Below, piece after piece: positions 10,001 to 18,871 of a stretch of 64,000 nucleotides of DNA; the stretch's first letter is position 1, and the number at the start of each line of letters is the position of its first letter. A program made the position numbers and the translations under genes. This stretch comes from Streptomonospora nanhaiensis (GTDB taxonomy: Bacteria > Actinomycetota > Actinomycetes > Streptosporangiales > Streptosporangiaceae), in assembly GCF_013410565.1 (NCBI RefSeq), contig NZ_JACCFO010000001.1, forward strand, positions 124,001 through 188,000, written 5' to 3'. Below the pieces are notes generated by a model, which was not told where the DNA came from, searched no databases, and was given only the letters and a program-made list of their open reading frames with translations.

Positions 10001-10579
10001 GTGATCGTCCGCCGGGAGTCCCCGACCGACGTCCCCGCCGTGCGCGCCGTCACCGCCGCCGCCTTCGCCGCCCACGCGGCCGGTGCGCAGGCGGGGCGCG
10101 AGCCCGTCGAGGTGACCCTGATCGGCCGGCTCCGCGAGGACCCCGACTGGGTCCCCGAGCTGTCGCTGGTGGCGGTGTCCGACGACGACGTCGACGAGAC
10201 GCGCGGCCAGGGCACCGTGATCGGCCATGTGCTGTGCAGCCGGGGCCGGGTGGGCGAGACCCGGGCTCTGGGCCTGGGGCCGCTCAGCGTCGCGCCCGAG
10301 CACCAGGGCAGGGGAGTGGGGTCGGCCCTCATGCACGCCGCCCTGGGCGCGGCCGACGCGCTGGGCGCCCCGTTCGTGGCGCTGCTGGGAGAACCCGCGT
10401 TCTACCGCCGGTTCGGCTTCCGGCCCGCGTCGCACTACGGCATCGCCGCACCCGATCCCGCCTGGGGAGAGTACTTCCAGGTCCGCACCCTCAGCGCCTA
10501 CGACCCGGCGGCGGCGCGGGGCACCTTCGCCTACGCGGCCCCGTTCGACCGCCTGGACGAACCGCCCGCGGACGCCTGA
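10001..10579 (+). CDS. GNAT family N-acetyltransferase
   Basis: A 192-residue acetyltransferase related to the YhbS group. It has an N-terminal strand MIVRRESPTDVPAVRAVTAAAF, the core strand LGLGPLSVAPEHQGRGVGSALM with the acetyl-CoA pyrophosphate loop (QGRGVGSA), and the substrate-side PAFYRRFGF hairpin typical of this group. The substrate is unknown. The GTG follows GAGAGAACCGAGG. It begins 29 bases after DUF3710 and may share its transcript, but belongs to the accessory patch rather than the conserved block. Confidence 0.85.
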   Translation: MIVRRESPTDVPAVRAVTAAAFAAHAAGAQAGREPVEVTLIGRLREDPDWVPELSLVAVSDDDVDETRGQGTVIGHVLCSRGRVGETRALGLGPLSVAPEHQGRGVGSALMHAALGAADALGAPFVALLGEPAFYRRFGFRPASHYGIAAPDPAWGEYFQVRTLSAYDPAAARGTFAYAAPFDRLDEPPADA

Positions 10580-10648
10580 GCCGGCCGCCGGAGCGGTGGC
10601 GGGGAGTACGGCGGGGCGCGGCACGGGCGTGGGGGCGCGGGGCGGGGG

Positions 10649-11737
10649 TCAGTCCGCGGCCCGGCCGGGGTCGGTGGGGGCGGTGACCGTGCCCAGGAAC
10701 AGCAGACCGCCTCGGCGGCGCAGGATGAAGGCGAAGGGGCGGTCGACCACGAAGCGCACCGGCTTGCTCGGCATCGCCGCGACGGTGCGCATCACCACGG
10801 CGGTGGCGGCCGCGCCCACGGCGCCCTTCTCGTCCACCCGGAGCACGGCCTCGTGGACGGCCTCGTCCACGCGCAGCGGGTGCTCCGACACCCCCGACAG
10901 GTCGGCGTCGTCGGTGAAGACGGTGGCGGCGCCGCAGGCGCGCAGCGGGCCGGAGAGCGCCGCGCGGGTGCGCACCTCGAAGCGGGGGAGGGCCAGGTCG
11001 ACGTCGGTGGGCGCCGCCGCACGGTACAGGGCGTGCAGCGCCTTGGTGGTGGGCACGCCGCGGTCGGACTCGTCCTCGGGCAGCAGCACGTCCAGCGCAA
11101 GGTCGTCGGCGGCCGCCACGGTCACCATCCGCCAGCCGGCCGCACGGGCGTAGGGGCGGCGCTCGCGGCCGCGCATCATCGGCACCCGCCGGGTGCCGGA
11201 GGGGCTGCGGAAGTCGTGCGGGGCGGTGTCGGCGGGGTCGAACGGCTTGGACCAGCGCACCCGCACCCACAGCGCGTTGACGAGCAGGGCGCGCGTCGCG
11301 CTGTTGACGTCGCCGGATCGCAGCAGCTCCGCGATGAGCCCGCGCGTGACCTCGGAGACCTCGGCGTTGGCCGCGCGCCGTACCCCTTCGGGGTCGGCGG
11401 CGAAGTCGGCCGTGCGGACGGCGGCGTTGGGCCGCGCCTTGACCGCAGCCGTGAACTCCGGGCGCACCGGGAGGTCGTCGCGCACCCACAGGCTCGTCAG
11501 GGTGGCGAGTTCGGGGGCGCCGGTGACGGCGTCGTCCAGCGCTGCCAGATGGGTGTCGAGGTCGGGGCCGAGCAGGGCCGCCAACTCCTGCCGGGTGCGC
11601 CCGCGCGCGCCGGTGGCCAGGAGCCCCAGGGCGCCGGCCACCGACAGCGGTGACCACGCCAACTCGCCGCCGGCGCCGAGGGCGGGGGTGAGCCGTGTCG
11701 CGAACTCCACCTGGTCGGACCGAAGGGCAACGGGCAT
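10649..11737 (-). CDS. Serpin family serine protease inhibitor
   Basis: A 362-residue serpin. The chain shows the fold's landmarks: a helix with LAWSPLSVAGALGLLATGARG, the strand region LVNALWVRVRWSKPFDP, and the hinge VDEKGAVGAAATAVV followed by the reactive loop around MRTVAAMPSKPVRF and the C-terminal strand VDRPFAFILRR. The small-residue hinge is what inhibitory serpins need for loop insertion. The N terminus (MPVALRSDQVEFATRL) has no signal peptide or lipobox, so the product should stay in the cytoplasm. The ATG has GGGAGTG seven bases upstream. The target protease is unknown. Confidence 0.9.
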   Translation of the reverse strand: MPVALRSDQVEFATRLTPALGAGGELAWSPLSVAGALGLLATGARGRTRQELAALLGPDLDTHLAALDDAVTGAPELATLTSLWVRDDLPVRPEFTAAVKARPNAAVRTADFAADPEGVRRAANAEVSEVTRGLIAELLRSGDVNSATRALLVNALWVRVRWSKPFDPADTAPHDFRSPSGTRRVPMMRGRERRPYARAAGWRMVTVAAADDLALDVLLPEDESDRGVPTTKALHALYRAAAPTDVDLALPRFEVRTRAALSGPLRACGAATVFTDDADLSGVSEHPLRVDEAVHEAVLRVDEKGAVGAAATAVVMRTVAAMPSKPVRFVVDRPFAFILRRRGGLLFLGTVTAPTDPGRAAD

Positions 11738-12084
11738 CGCGGACACTCCCAGCGGACGAGGTCGGCACTGGGGCCAGCCTAACCGCCCGGGGGCCGAGTG
11801 GCCGGGCGCCAATCGCCCATTCTCGTGGCGGGTGGGCGGTGACCGGGGGACGGGGGCGAGTGGGGTGGGGGATTGCCGGTTCGGTGGCGGGTGCTCGACG
11901 TCGCGGCGGCGGTAACCGTGGCCGAGATCGGGAGCCCGGGGCGTCACGGGGCCGGGCTCCCGGAACTGCGACGACGACTGCGTACAGGGGGCGTTATGGC
12001 GCTCTTGTCGGGTTTGTGTTTTCAGATCTCTGTCAATCGCGGACCTTGGTGGGTTGGTCGGGGCGGCGGCCTGGGGTGGGCGGA
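11738..12084. other. Intergenic region upstream of the serpin
   Basis: About 350 bp without a gene. A hairpin with a perfect 10-bp stem lies at 11930-11961 (GGGAGCCCGG with its complement, 12-base loop). The stretch at 11995-12050 is less GC-rich than its surroundings. The serpin promoter should lie just above 11740 on the minus strand. Confidence 0.4.
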
Positions 12085-12327
12085 TCAGTGTGTGAAGGCG
12101 ACGGATTCGGCGAGGTCCCTCTGGGCTTGGAGCGCGGTGAGGCGGTCGGTGCGGGCGGCGTGGATCGCGCTGTAGGTGCCGGGGCCGAGGGCCAGGCGCA
12201 GGGGCGGGTTCGGGTCGCGGGTGGTGTCGCAGATCGCGGCGGCGAGCTTGGCCGGGTCGCCGGGGAAGGCGTTGTCGTCGGCTGACTCCAGGTGGCGCGG
12301 GGTCCGGCCGCTGATCGGCCTCGTCAT
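12085..12327 (-). pseudogene. 3' remnant of a short-chain dehydrogenase/reductase gene
   Basis: The last 73 or so codons encode a typical SDR C terminus: a PGDPAKLAAAI segment, NPPLRLALGPGTYSAI and a final AESVAFTH. A complete enzyme needs about 270-290 residues; the cofactor-binding GxxxGxG and the YxxxK active site are absent. Upstream of about 12310 the sequence stops resembling the family and soon meets the DUF3159 gene on the opposite strand. The frame could be translated from ATG 12327 but would lack catalysis. I read this as the leftover of a deletion or rearrangement. Confidence 0.7.
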
Positions 12328-12513
12328 GGACGCGCTGACCACGGGCTGGGCCGCCGGCGCGGGGTAGTGCGCGTATCGGACGGGCGGATCGGGGAAGCAG
12401 TAGGGAAAGGCGGCCGACCGGAAACGCCCGGGTCGGCCATGGTTGAATCGCGCTCGGCCGCGCCGCCGTGACCTAGGGTGGAAGGCGTAGCCGACGCCGG
12501 AATCTGGAGCCTC

Positions 12514-13290
12514 ATGACCGACCACCAGCGCGCCGCCGAAACCGCGGAGGTTTCCGGCGCCCGACCCGACTCCGCGGCGACCCACGAGACAGCCGCCCAG
12601 CCCGTCTCCGAGCAGACGGTCGAGGCGGTCGTCCGAGCCCAGCTGTCCAAGGCACTCGGCGGCAAGCGCGGCATGGTCGAGGCGGCCATCCCCACGCTCA
12701 CCTTCACCGTCGCCTACATGGCCAGCCAGGAACTCCGGCTGTCCCTGGTCCTGAGTGTCGGCGTGGCGGTCGTCCTGGCCGTCATCCGGCTCATCCAGCG
12801 CACGTCGGTGCAGTTCGTGGTCAACAGCCTGTTCGGTATCGGCATCGCGGCCGTCTTCGCGCTGCGCAGCGGCGACGCCGAGGACTTCGCCCTGCCCGGC
12901 ATCATCTACAACGCCGTCTACGCGGCGGTGCTCACACTCACCGTCCTCATCCGCTGGCCGGCGATCGGCCTGCTGATCGGCGCGGTCACCGGCGACCCCA
13001 CCGGATGGCGCGACAACCCCGCCGTGGTGCGGCTCAGCTCCCGGCTGACCTGGCTGCTGGTGCTGCCCTGCGTGGTGCGCGTGGCGGTGCAGCTGCCGCT
13101 GTGGGCGGCCGAGAGCTACGGCGTCGCCAACACCTTCGCCTTCCTGGGCATCGCCAAGATCGCCATGGGCTGGCCGCTCCAGGTGGCCGCCCTCGCGGCG
13201 ATGGTCTGGCTGCTGGCGCGCGGCCGCACGCCCATGGCCGACGAGGCCGCCGGCACCGAGGCCGCCGCGCGGCCGCGCACCGCCGAGTAG
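12514..13290 (+). CDS. DUF3159 family integral membrane protein
   Basis: A 258-residue protein with a hydrophilic N-terminal tail (1-50) and about five membrane helices between 60 and 245 (for example LSLVLSVGVAVVLAVIRLI and LTWLLVLPCVVRVAVQL). The signature GLLIGAVTGDPTGWRDNP lies between helices. This is the DUF3159 family; I know no assigned function. The ATG is preceded by GGAG at five bases. In Streptomyces the family lies near dut and TrkA genes, which agrees with this setting. Confidence 0.85.
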   Translation: MTDHQRAAETAEVSGARPDSAATHETAAQPVSEQTVEAVVRAQLSKALGGKRGMVEAAIPTLTFTVAYMASQELRLSLVLSVGVAVVLAVIRLIQRTSVQFVVNSLFGIGIAAVFALRSGDAEDFALPGIIYNAVYAAVLTLTVLIRWPAIGLLIGAVTGDPTGWRDNPAVVRLSSRLTWLLVLPCVVRVAVQLPLWAAESYGVANTFAFLGIAKIAMGWPLQVAALAAMVWLLARGRTPMADEAAGTEAAARPRTAE

Positions 13291-13346
13291 CGCGGCCGCC
13301 GCGGCCGCCCGGCGCGCCCTGCGCGCGGGCGGTCGCGCAACCGGCC

Positions 13347-13991
13347 TCAGCCCCTGCGCATCAGCAGGTGGCCCCGGCGGAACCGCTCGCCCTCGTGCGG
13401 CTCCCGCAGCATCCGGCCGATCTCGCTGAACCCGGCAGCGCGCGCCAGCCCCGCCATCTCGTCGATGGGCCACCGGTAGGCCGTCGTCACCTTGTGGTCG
13501 AACTCCGTGAGGGGGCCGTCCTCGGCCTCGAAGAACGCCACCACGAGGTGCCCGCCCGGCGCGAGGACCCGGGCGAACTCGGCGAAGTAGCGGGGCAGCT
13601 CCGCCGGAGGCGTGTGGATGACGGAGTACCAGGACACCACCCCGGCCAGCGCGCCGTCGGCCAGCTCCAGGGCGTCCATGGAGCCGACCTCGAACCGCAG
13701 GTCCGGATAGGCCCTGCGGGCCAGGTCGATCATGGCCGGCGACAGGTCGACGCCGAACACGTCCAGGCCGAGGTCCCGCAGGTGCGCGGTCGTCTGGCCG
13801 GGGCCGCACCCCAGTTCGGCCACGGTCCCGGCGCCGGCCGTGCGCACGTGCTCGGCGAACGCGGCGAGCACCGCGCGGTCCAGCGGGAAGTCGTCGAACG
13901 CGTCGCGGGCGAGTTCGGCGTAGAGGTCGGCCACGGCGCCGTAGGCGTCGGCGGTCGTCTTGAGGTGGGCGGGTGTGGAGGATTCGGTCAC
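13347..13991 (-). CDS. Class I SAM-dependent methyltransferase
   Basis: A 214-residue methyltransferase. It has the SAM-binding motif I VAELGCGPGQTTAHL (about 60-75), the acidic strand FGVDLSPAMIDLARR, motif GSMDALEL, and VSWYSVIHTPPAELPRYF with the LAPGGHLVVAFF strand. The substrate cannot be read from the sequence; the family includes small-molecule methyltransferases. GTG 13991 is the first start giving MTESSTPAHLKTTADAYG, though no strong ribosome site is seen. It is convergent with DUF3159. Confidence 0.8.
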   Translation of the reverse strand: MTESSTPAHLKTTADAYGAVADLYAELARDAFDDFPLDRAVLAAFAEHVRTAGAGTVAELGCGPGQTTAHLRDLGLDVFGVDLSPAMIDLARRAYPDLRFEVGSMDALELADGALAGVVSWYSVIHTPPAELPRYFAEFARVLAPGGHLVVAFFEAEDGPLTEFDHKVTTAYRWPIDEMAGLARAAGFSEIGRMLREPHEGERFRRGHLLMRRG

Positions 13992-14056
13992 AGGCCAGGA
14001 CCCTAGGGCCTCGGCGCGCGGACCGGTGACCGCCCCCCCCGGATGCGGGGCGGGCG

Positions 14057-14740
14057 CTACCCCGGCTCGGGCGCCAGCAGCACGCCCAGCTCCTCGACGG
14101 CGTCCGCGCTGCCCAGGAACACCAGCCCGTCGCCGCCGCGCAGCGGCATCGCCGCCTCCGGCGGGTGCGCCCGGCCGGCGCGGACCACGGCCACCAGCAC
14201 CACGCCCTCGGGCAGGACGGCGGTGAACTCCGCGACGAGCCGCCCGTCGTGGGGGGTGTCGTCGGGCAGGGTGAACTCCAGCAGGTCGGTCTCGGGCAGC
14301 GAGACCCCGCCCGACGCCTCGGCCGCCAGTTCGTCCTCGACGTCGGTGTCGGGCGCGTCCACCAGTGCGGCGATCAGCCGCGGCGGCGAGACCGCCATGT
14401 CCACGCCCCAGCTCTCGGTGAACAGCCACTCGTTGCGGGGGTCGTTGATCCGCGCGATGACCCGGCCCACCCCGAACTCGGTCTTGGCCAGCAGCGACAC
14501 CACCAGGTTGACCTTGTCGTCGCCGCTGGCGGCCACCACGGCGTCGAAGTCGCTGAGCCGGGCGTCCTCCAGGGAGGCCAGCTCGCAGGCGTCGGCCAGC
14601 AGCCACTCCACCCGCGGCAGCTCGTCCACGCCGATGGCGCGGGTGTCGCGGTCGATCAGCAGCACCTCGTGCCCGCTGCCGCTCAGCTCGGCGGCGATGG
14701 AGCGGCCCACGCCGCCCGCCCCCGCGATCGCGACGCGCAT
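14057..14740 (-). CDS. trkA: TrkA-family potassium uptake regulator (second copy)
   Basis: A 227-residue protein with an N-terminal NAD(H)-binding Rossmann domain (RVAIAGAGGVGRSIAAEL, acidic LLIDRD at the end of strand 2) and a C-terminal TrkA-C (RCK) domain from about 140. Such proteins gate potassium channels or Trk transporters in response to nucleotide binding. It begins one base after the stop of its paralogue, so the two are co-translated and probably form a heteromeric ring. No transporter subunit is encoded beside them. Confidence 0.85.
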   Translation of the reverse strand: MRVAIAGAGGVGRSIAAELSGSGHEVLLIDRDTRAIGVDELPRVEWLLADACELASLEDARLSDFDAVVAASGDDKVNLVVSLLAKTEFGVGRVIARINDPRNEWLFTESWGVDMAVSPPRLIAALVDAPDTDVEDELAAEASGGVSLPETDLLEFTLPDDTPHDGRLVAEFTAVLPEGVVLVAVVRAGRAHPPEAAMPLRGGDGLVFLGSADAVEELGVLLAPEPG

Positions 14741-14741
14741 C

Positions 14742-15425
14742 CTAGCCTCCCTGCCGCTCGTCGGCCGCCTCGGCGAGGCGGGCCTGGATCCGGTCGATCT
14801 CCTCGGCACGCGCCAGCACGTGCAGGACGTCGCCCGCGTGCAGCGTGTCGTCGCCGCGCGGCAGCATGATGCGGTCGGCGCGCACCAGGTAGGCCACCCG
14901 CAGCGGCAGCGCGGCCTCCAGCTGCTCCACGCGCCGGCCGATCCAGGCCGGGGTCAGCGGCGCCTCGGTCATCACCAGGGTGCCCGAGGGGTCGCGCCAC
15001 AGCGGCCCCAGGTCGAGGCCGGCCGCACCCGGCATCAGCCGCCGCAGCACGGTGTCGGCGGTCCAGTGCACCGTGCCGACGGTGGGGATCCCCAGCCGCT
15101 GGTAGACGGCCGCGCGCCGGGGGTCGTAGATGCGGGCCACGACGTTGCGCACGCCGAAGGTCTCGCGCGCCACGCGGGCGGTGATGATGTTGGAGTTGTC
15201 GCCGCTGCTGACCGCCGCGAACGCCGACGCCGACTCGATGCCCGCCGCGATGAGCACGTCGCGGTCCTGGCCGGCGCCGTGGACGGCGGCCTTGGCGGTG
15301 GCCGGGCGCAGCCGGCGGAACGCCTCGGGCGACTGGTCGATCACCGCGACCGAATGGCCCATGTCCTCCAGCCGGTGGGCGAGCGTGGAGCCCACCCGCC
15401 CGCAGCCCAAGATCACGATGTGCAC
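14742..15425 (-). CDS. trkA: TrkA-family potassium uptake regulator (first copy)
   Basis: A 227-residue RCK protein, first gene of the pair. The Rossmann motif HIVILGCGRVGSTLAHRL opens the protein and VAVIDQSPEAF carries the acidic residue for the adenosine ribose. NSNIITARVARETF and the TVLRRLMPGA region follow, and a TrkA-C domain fills about 140-220. The start is GTG (HIVILG is preceded by a GTG codon); the usual SD is weak. It is transcribed divergently from the RNA methyltransferase gene. In Streptomyces I recall an APC permease here; none is present. Confidence 0.85.
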   Translation of the reverse strand: MHIVILGCGRVGSTLAHRLEDMGHSVAVIDQSPEAFRRLRPATAKAAVHGAGQDRDVLIAAGIESASAFAAVSSGDNSNIITARVARETFGVRNVVARIYDPRRAAVYQRLGIPTVGTVHWTADTVLRRLMPGAAGLDLGPLWRDPSGTLVMTEAPLTPAWIGRRVEQLEAALPLRVAYLVRADRIMLPRGDDTLHAGDVLHVLARAEEIDRIQARLAEAADERQGG

Positions 15426-15691
15426 AGCTCACCCGCTCCTGCCGGTCTCTTCCCGCGGGGCCGCCCGCGGGCGCGCCCCCGGCGACGGTATACCCATCGC
15501 GCACGCGCGGGGGAGCGGGGCGCGCCCGCACCGGCCGCCGCCGGCCGCCGCCGGGCGGCCGGACCGGGCCGGTGCAGCGCCGATTCCGGTCCGCGGGCTC
15601 GGCTAGAGTGGCGAGGAGATGGGCGGTGGCTGTACGCGGAGGGTCACCCACGCAAAGCCCGAATGTTCCCGTCTGCCGGAGGTCGTCTGCA

Positions 15692-16996
15692 TTGAGTCCT
15701 GCGCCGAGCCCGAAAACCCGTCGCGCGCCGGGCATGGTGGGCACCGAAATCCAACTCCGGGTCGACAACGTCGCCCACGGCGGCTGGTGTGTGGGCCGCC
15801 ACAACGACCGCGTCGTCTTCGTCCGGCACACGCTGCCCGGCGAGCTGGTGCGGGTGCGGGTCACCGAGGAGACCAAGCGCTTCCTGCGCGCCGACGCCGT
15901 CGAGGTGCTGGAGCCCTCCCCCGACCGGGTCGAGGCGCCCTGCCCCTTCGCCGGTCCGGGCCGCTGCGGCGGCTGCGACTGGCAGCACGCCTCCCTGGAG
16001 GCCCAGCGCCGCATCAAGGGCGAGGTGGTCTCCGAGCAGCTGCGCCGCATCGCCGGGATCACCCGCGAGGTGCGCGTCGAGGAGCTGCCGGGCACGCCTG
16101 ACGGCCTGGGCTGGCGCACCCGCGTGCGCTTCGCCGTCGACTCCGAGGGCCGCTCGGGCCTGCGCCGCCACCGCTCCCACGAGATCGAGCCGGTGGACCG
16201 CTGCCTGATCGCCCACCCCGAGGTCGACCGGCTGGGGGTCACCGACCTGGAGTGGCCCCAGGTGCGCGAGGTCGAGGCGGTCGCCTCGGGCTCCACCAAG
16301 GACACCGCGCTGATCGTCACCCCCACCGGCGCCAAGCTGCCGCCGCTGCCCGCGCCCAAGGCGTCGGCGGCGGTGCTGCGCCGCTTCCGCAACGGCCGCG
16401 TGCAGCAGGTGCGCGGGCGCCGGGCGGTGCGCGAGCGCGTGGGCGATCGGGAGTTCCGCGTCAGCGCCGGCGGGTTCTGGCAGGTGCACCCCGCGGCGGC
16501 CCGCGTGCTCACCGAGGCCGTGCTGGAGGCGCTGGCGCCCAAGCCGGGCGAGACCGCGCTGGACCTGTACTGCGGCGCGGGGCTGTTCACCGCCGCGCTG
16601 GCCGAGGCGGTCGGCGCCGAGGGCCGCGTGCTGGGTGTCGAGGGCGACCCCGACGCGGTGCGCGACGCCGCCCACAACCTCCGCGACCTCCCGTGGGCGC
16701 GCGTGGAGCAGGGCGACGTGGGCCAGCGGCTGCGCGAGTGGGTCGACATGCGCGTGGACGTCGCCGTCATCGACCCGCCCCGCACCGGCGCGGGCACCCT
16801 GGTCGCCCGCCAGCTGGCCGAACTCCGCAACCGCCGGGTGGCCTACGTCTCCTGCGACCCCGCCACCCTGGCCCGCGACCTCGCGGCCTTCGTGGAGGAG
16901 GGCTACGACCTCGTCGACGTGCGCGGCTTCGACTCCTTCCCCATGACCCACCACGTGGAGTGCCTGGCGGTGCTGGAGCGCACCGAGCAGGACTGA
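15692..16996 (+). CDS. TRAM-domain class I SAM-dependent RNA methyltransferase (RlmD/TrmA family)
   Basis: A 434-residue uracil-C5 methyltransferase of the RumA/TrmA/RlmCD family, acting on tRNA or 23S rRNA. An N-terminal TRAM domain (about 18-75) is followed by the iron-sulfur cysteines CPFAGPGRCGGCDWQH. Then come the SAM site LDLYCGAGLFTAAL, the DPPRTGAG motif and the catalytic-Cys motif SCDPATLARDL. The TTG start is preferred because GGAGG lies nine bases upstream; an ATG at 15734 lacks a ribosome site. Which uridine is modified cannot be told from sequence alone. Confidence 0.85.
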   Translation: MSPAPSPKTRRAPGMVGTEIQLRVDNVAHGGWCVGRHNDRVVFVRHTLPGELVRVRVTEETKRFLRADAVEVLEPSPDRVEAPCPFAGPGRCGGCDWQHASLEAQRRIKGEVVSEQLRRIAGITREVRVEELPGTPDGLGWRTRVRFAVDSEGRSGLRRHRSHEIEPVDRCLIAHPEVDRLGVTDLEWPQVREVEAVASGSTKDTALIVTPTGAKLPPLPAPKASAAVLRRFRNGRVQQVRGRRAVRERVGDREFRVSAGGFWQVHPAAARVLTEAVLEALAPKPGETALDLYCGAGLFTAALAEAVGAEGRVLGVEGDPDAVRDAAHNLRDLPWARVEQGDVGQRLREWVDMRVDVAVIDPPRTGAGTLVARQLAELRNRRVAYVSCDPATLARDLAAFVEEGYDLVDVRGFDSFPMTHHVECLAVLERTEQD

Positions 16997-17025
16997 CCGC
17001 CCCGGTGGACCGGAAGGCAGCGGCC

Positions 17026-17811
17026 ATGGCGCCCCCCGCGGACCCCGCCGCCCTTGCCGCGGACATGCGGGCGCGGCTGCGCGAGGGCGCGGTGCCCGGG
17101 CGGGCCGAGACCGAGAAGCGCTACCTCAGGAGCGGGCTGGAGCACGTCGGCGTTCCGCTGCCGGCCATGCGCGCCCTGGTGAAGGCGGTGCTGCGCGCGC
17201 ATCCCGGGCTCAGCCGCGACCAGGCCGTGCGGACCGCCGAGGAGCTGTGGGCGCGGCCGGTGCACGAGGAGCGCTCCCTGGCCCTGCTGCTGCTGGAGGG
17301 CTGCGCCGACCGGCTGGAGCCGGCCGACACGGCCCTGCTGGAGCGGCTGCTGCGCGAGTGCGCGACCTGGGCGCACGTGGACCTGCTGGCACCGTTCGTG
17401 GCCGGGCGGCTGCTGCTGCGCCGTCCCGAGGTCGCGGCCGACGCGCTGCGGTGGGCCGCCGACGACGCGCAGTGGGTGCGCCGCGGCGGCCTGCTGTCCT
17501 TCCTGCTGCCCGTGCGCCGCGAGGCCGACTTCGCGCGGTGGTTCCCCGTCTTCGCCGAGGCCGCCGACCCCCTGCTCGGCGACACCCGCTTCTTCGTGCG
17601 CAAGGCCATCGGCTGGGTGCTGCGCGAGGGCACCAAGCACCACCCCGGCACGGTGGCCGACTGGCTCGCGCCGCGCCTGGACCGCCTCTCCGGCCTCACC
17701 CTGCGCGAGGCGGCGCGCCGCCTGCCCGACGATCAGCGGGCCGGCCTGCTGAGCGCGCACGCGGCCCTGAACCCGCGCGGCGGCCGGGCGGGCGTGTCGG
17801 GCCGGGTGTGA
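17026..17811 (+). CDS. DNA alkylation repair protein, AlkD-like
   Basis: A 261-residue all-helical protein of the AlkC/AlkD HEAT-repeat glycosylase family, which excises bulky or cationic alkylated bases such as 3- and 7-methylpurines. Visible family features include EKRYLRSGLEHVGVPLPAMR near the N terminus, the ERSLALLLLEG helix, WAHVDLLAPFVAG and DTRFFVRKAIGWVLREGTKH, which contains the Trp/Asp/Arg residues lining the AlkD cleft. ATG 17026 follows GGAAGG by eight bases. It starts 29 bases after the RNA methyltransferase and is probably co-transcribed. Confidence 0.85.
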   Translation: MAPPADPAALAADMRARLREGAVPGRAETEKRYLRSGLEHVGVPLPAMRALVKAVLRAHPGLSRDQAVRTAEELWARPVHEERSLALLLLEGCADRLEPADTALLERLLRECATWAHVDLLAPFVAGRLLLRRPEVAADALRWAADDAQWVRRGGLLSFLLPVRREADFARWFPVFAEAADPLLGDTRFFVRKAIGWVLREGTKHHPGTVADWLAPRLDRLSGLTLREAARRLPDDQRAGLLSAHAALNPRGGRAGVSGRV

Positions 17812-17879
17812 CCGAAGTGGGCCACGGGGCCTGTGGGTCGCGTTTTCCCCCGCGGGGCCAACGGTACGACAATGGGGCC

Positions 17880-18812
17880 ATGCGCTTGAGGATCTTCATC
17901 GAACCGCAGCAGGGTGCCACCTACGAGACCCAGTTGGCGGTTGCCAAGGCCGCCGAGGACCTTGGCTTCGACGCCTTTTTCCGCTCCGACCACTACCTGA
18001 AGATGGGCGACGTCGACGGGCTGCCCGGGCCCACCGACGCCTGGGTGACGCTCGCCGGGCTCGCGCGCGAGACCTCCCGCATCCGGCTGGGCACGCTCAT
18101 GACCGCCGCGACCTTCCGCCACCCCGGCCCGCTGGCCATCGCCGTCGCCCAGGTCGACCGCATGAGCGGCGGCCGGGTGGAGTTCGGGTTCGGCGCCGGC
18201 TGGTTCGAGGACGAGCACACCGCCTACGGCATCCCGTTCCCCACCTCGGGCCGCGAGCGGTTCGAGCGCTACGAGGAGCAGCTCGACATCATCACCGGCC
18301 TGTGGGCCACCCCGGTCGGCGAGACCTTCCGCTACGAGGGCCGCCACTACCGCCTCACCGACAGCCCGGCGCTGCCCAAGCCGCAGCAGGCCCCGCGTCC
18401 GCCGGTGCTGATCGGCGGCACCGGCAAGGTCCGCACGCCCCGGCTGGCCGCCGCGCACGCCGACGAGTACAACGTCCCGTTCAACTCGCCCGAGGACACC
18501 GGTGCCGCCTTCGAGCGGGTGCGCGCGGCCGTGGAGGCCGCCGGGCGCACCGAGCCGATGGTCTACTCCGCGGCGCAGGTGGTCTGCTGCGGCCGCGACG
18601 AGGCCGAGGTGAACCGGCGGGCGGCGGCCATCGGGCGCGCGCCCGAGGAGCTGCGCCGCAACGGCCTGGCCGGCAGCCCGGCCGAGATCGTCGAGAAGAT
18701 CGGCCGCTTCAAGGAGCTGGGGGCCGAGCGCCTGTACCTGCAGGTGCTCGACCTGTCCGACCTGGACCACCTGGAGCTGCTGGCCGCGCAGGTCTACCGG
18801 CAGCTCCAGTAG
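17880..18812 (+). CDS. LLM-class F420-dependent oxidoreductase
   Basis: A 310-residue TIM-barrel oxidoreductase of the luciferase-like monooxygenase superfamily. It opens RLRIFIEPQQGATYETQL and shows the barrel motifs AAEDLGFDAFFRSDHYL, IRLGTLMTAATFRHPG, MSGGRVEFGFGAGWFEDEH and PPVLIGGTGK. The group uses reduced F420 (less often FMN) to transfer hydride to unknown small substrates. ATG 17880 sits 68 bases after the AlkD-like gene with only a weak GGGG ribosome site. Confidence 0.85.
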   Translation: MRLRIFIEPQQGATYETQLAVAKAAEDLGFDAFFRSDHYLKMGDVDGLPGPTDAWVTLAGLARETSRIRLGTLMTAATFRHPGPLAIAVAQVDRMSGGRVEFGFGAGWFEDEHTAYGIPFPTSGRERFERYEEQLDIITGLWATPVGETFRYEGRHYRLTDSPALPKPQQAPRPPVLIGGTGKVRTPRLAAAHADEYNVPFNSPEDTGAAFERVRAAVEAAGRTEPMVYSAAQVVCCGRDEAEVNRRAAAIGRAPEELRRNGLAGSPAEIVEKIGRFKELGAERLYLQVLDLSDLDHLELLAAQVYRQLQ

Positions 18813-18871
18813 CGTCCGCCGCCCCGGACGCCCCGCCGGACCACGGGGTGCCGGGGCGGCGCCGCGCGCCT

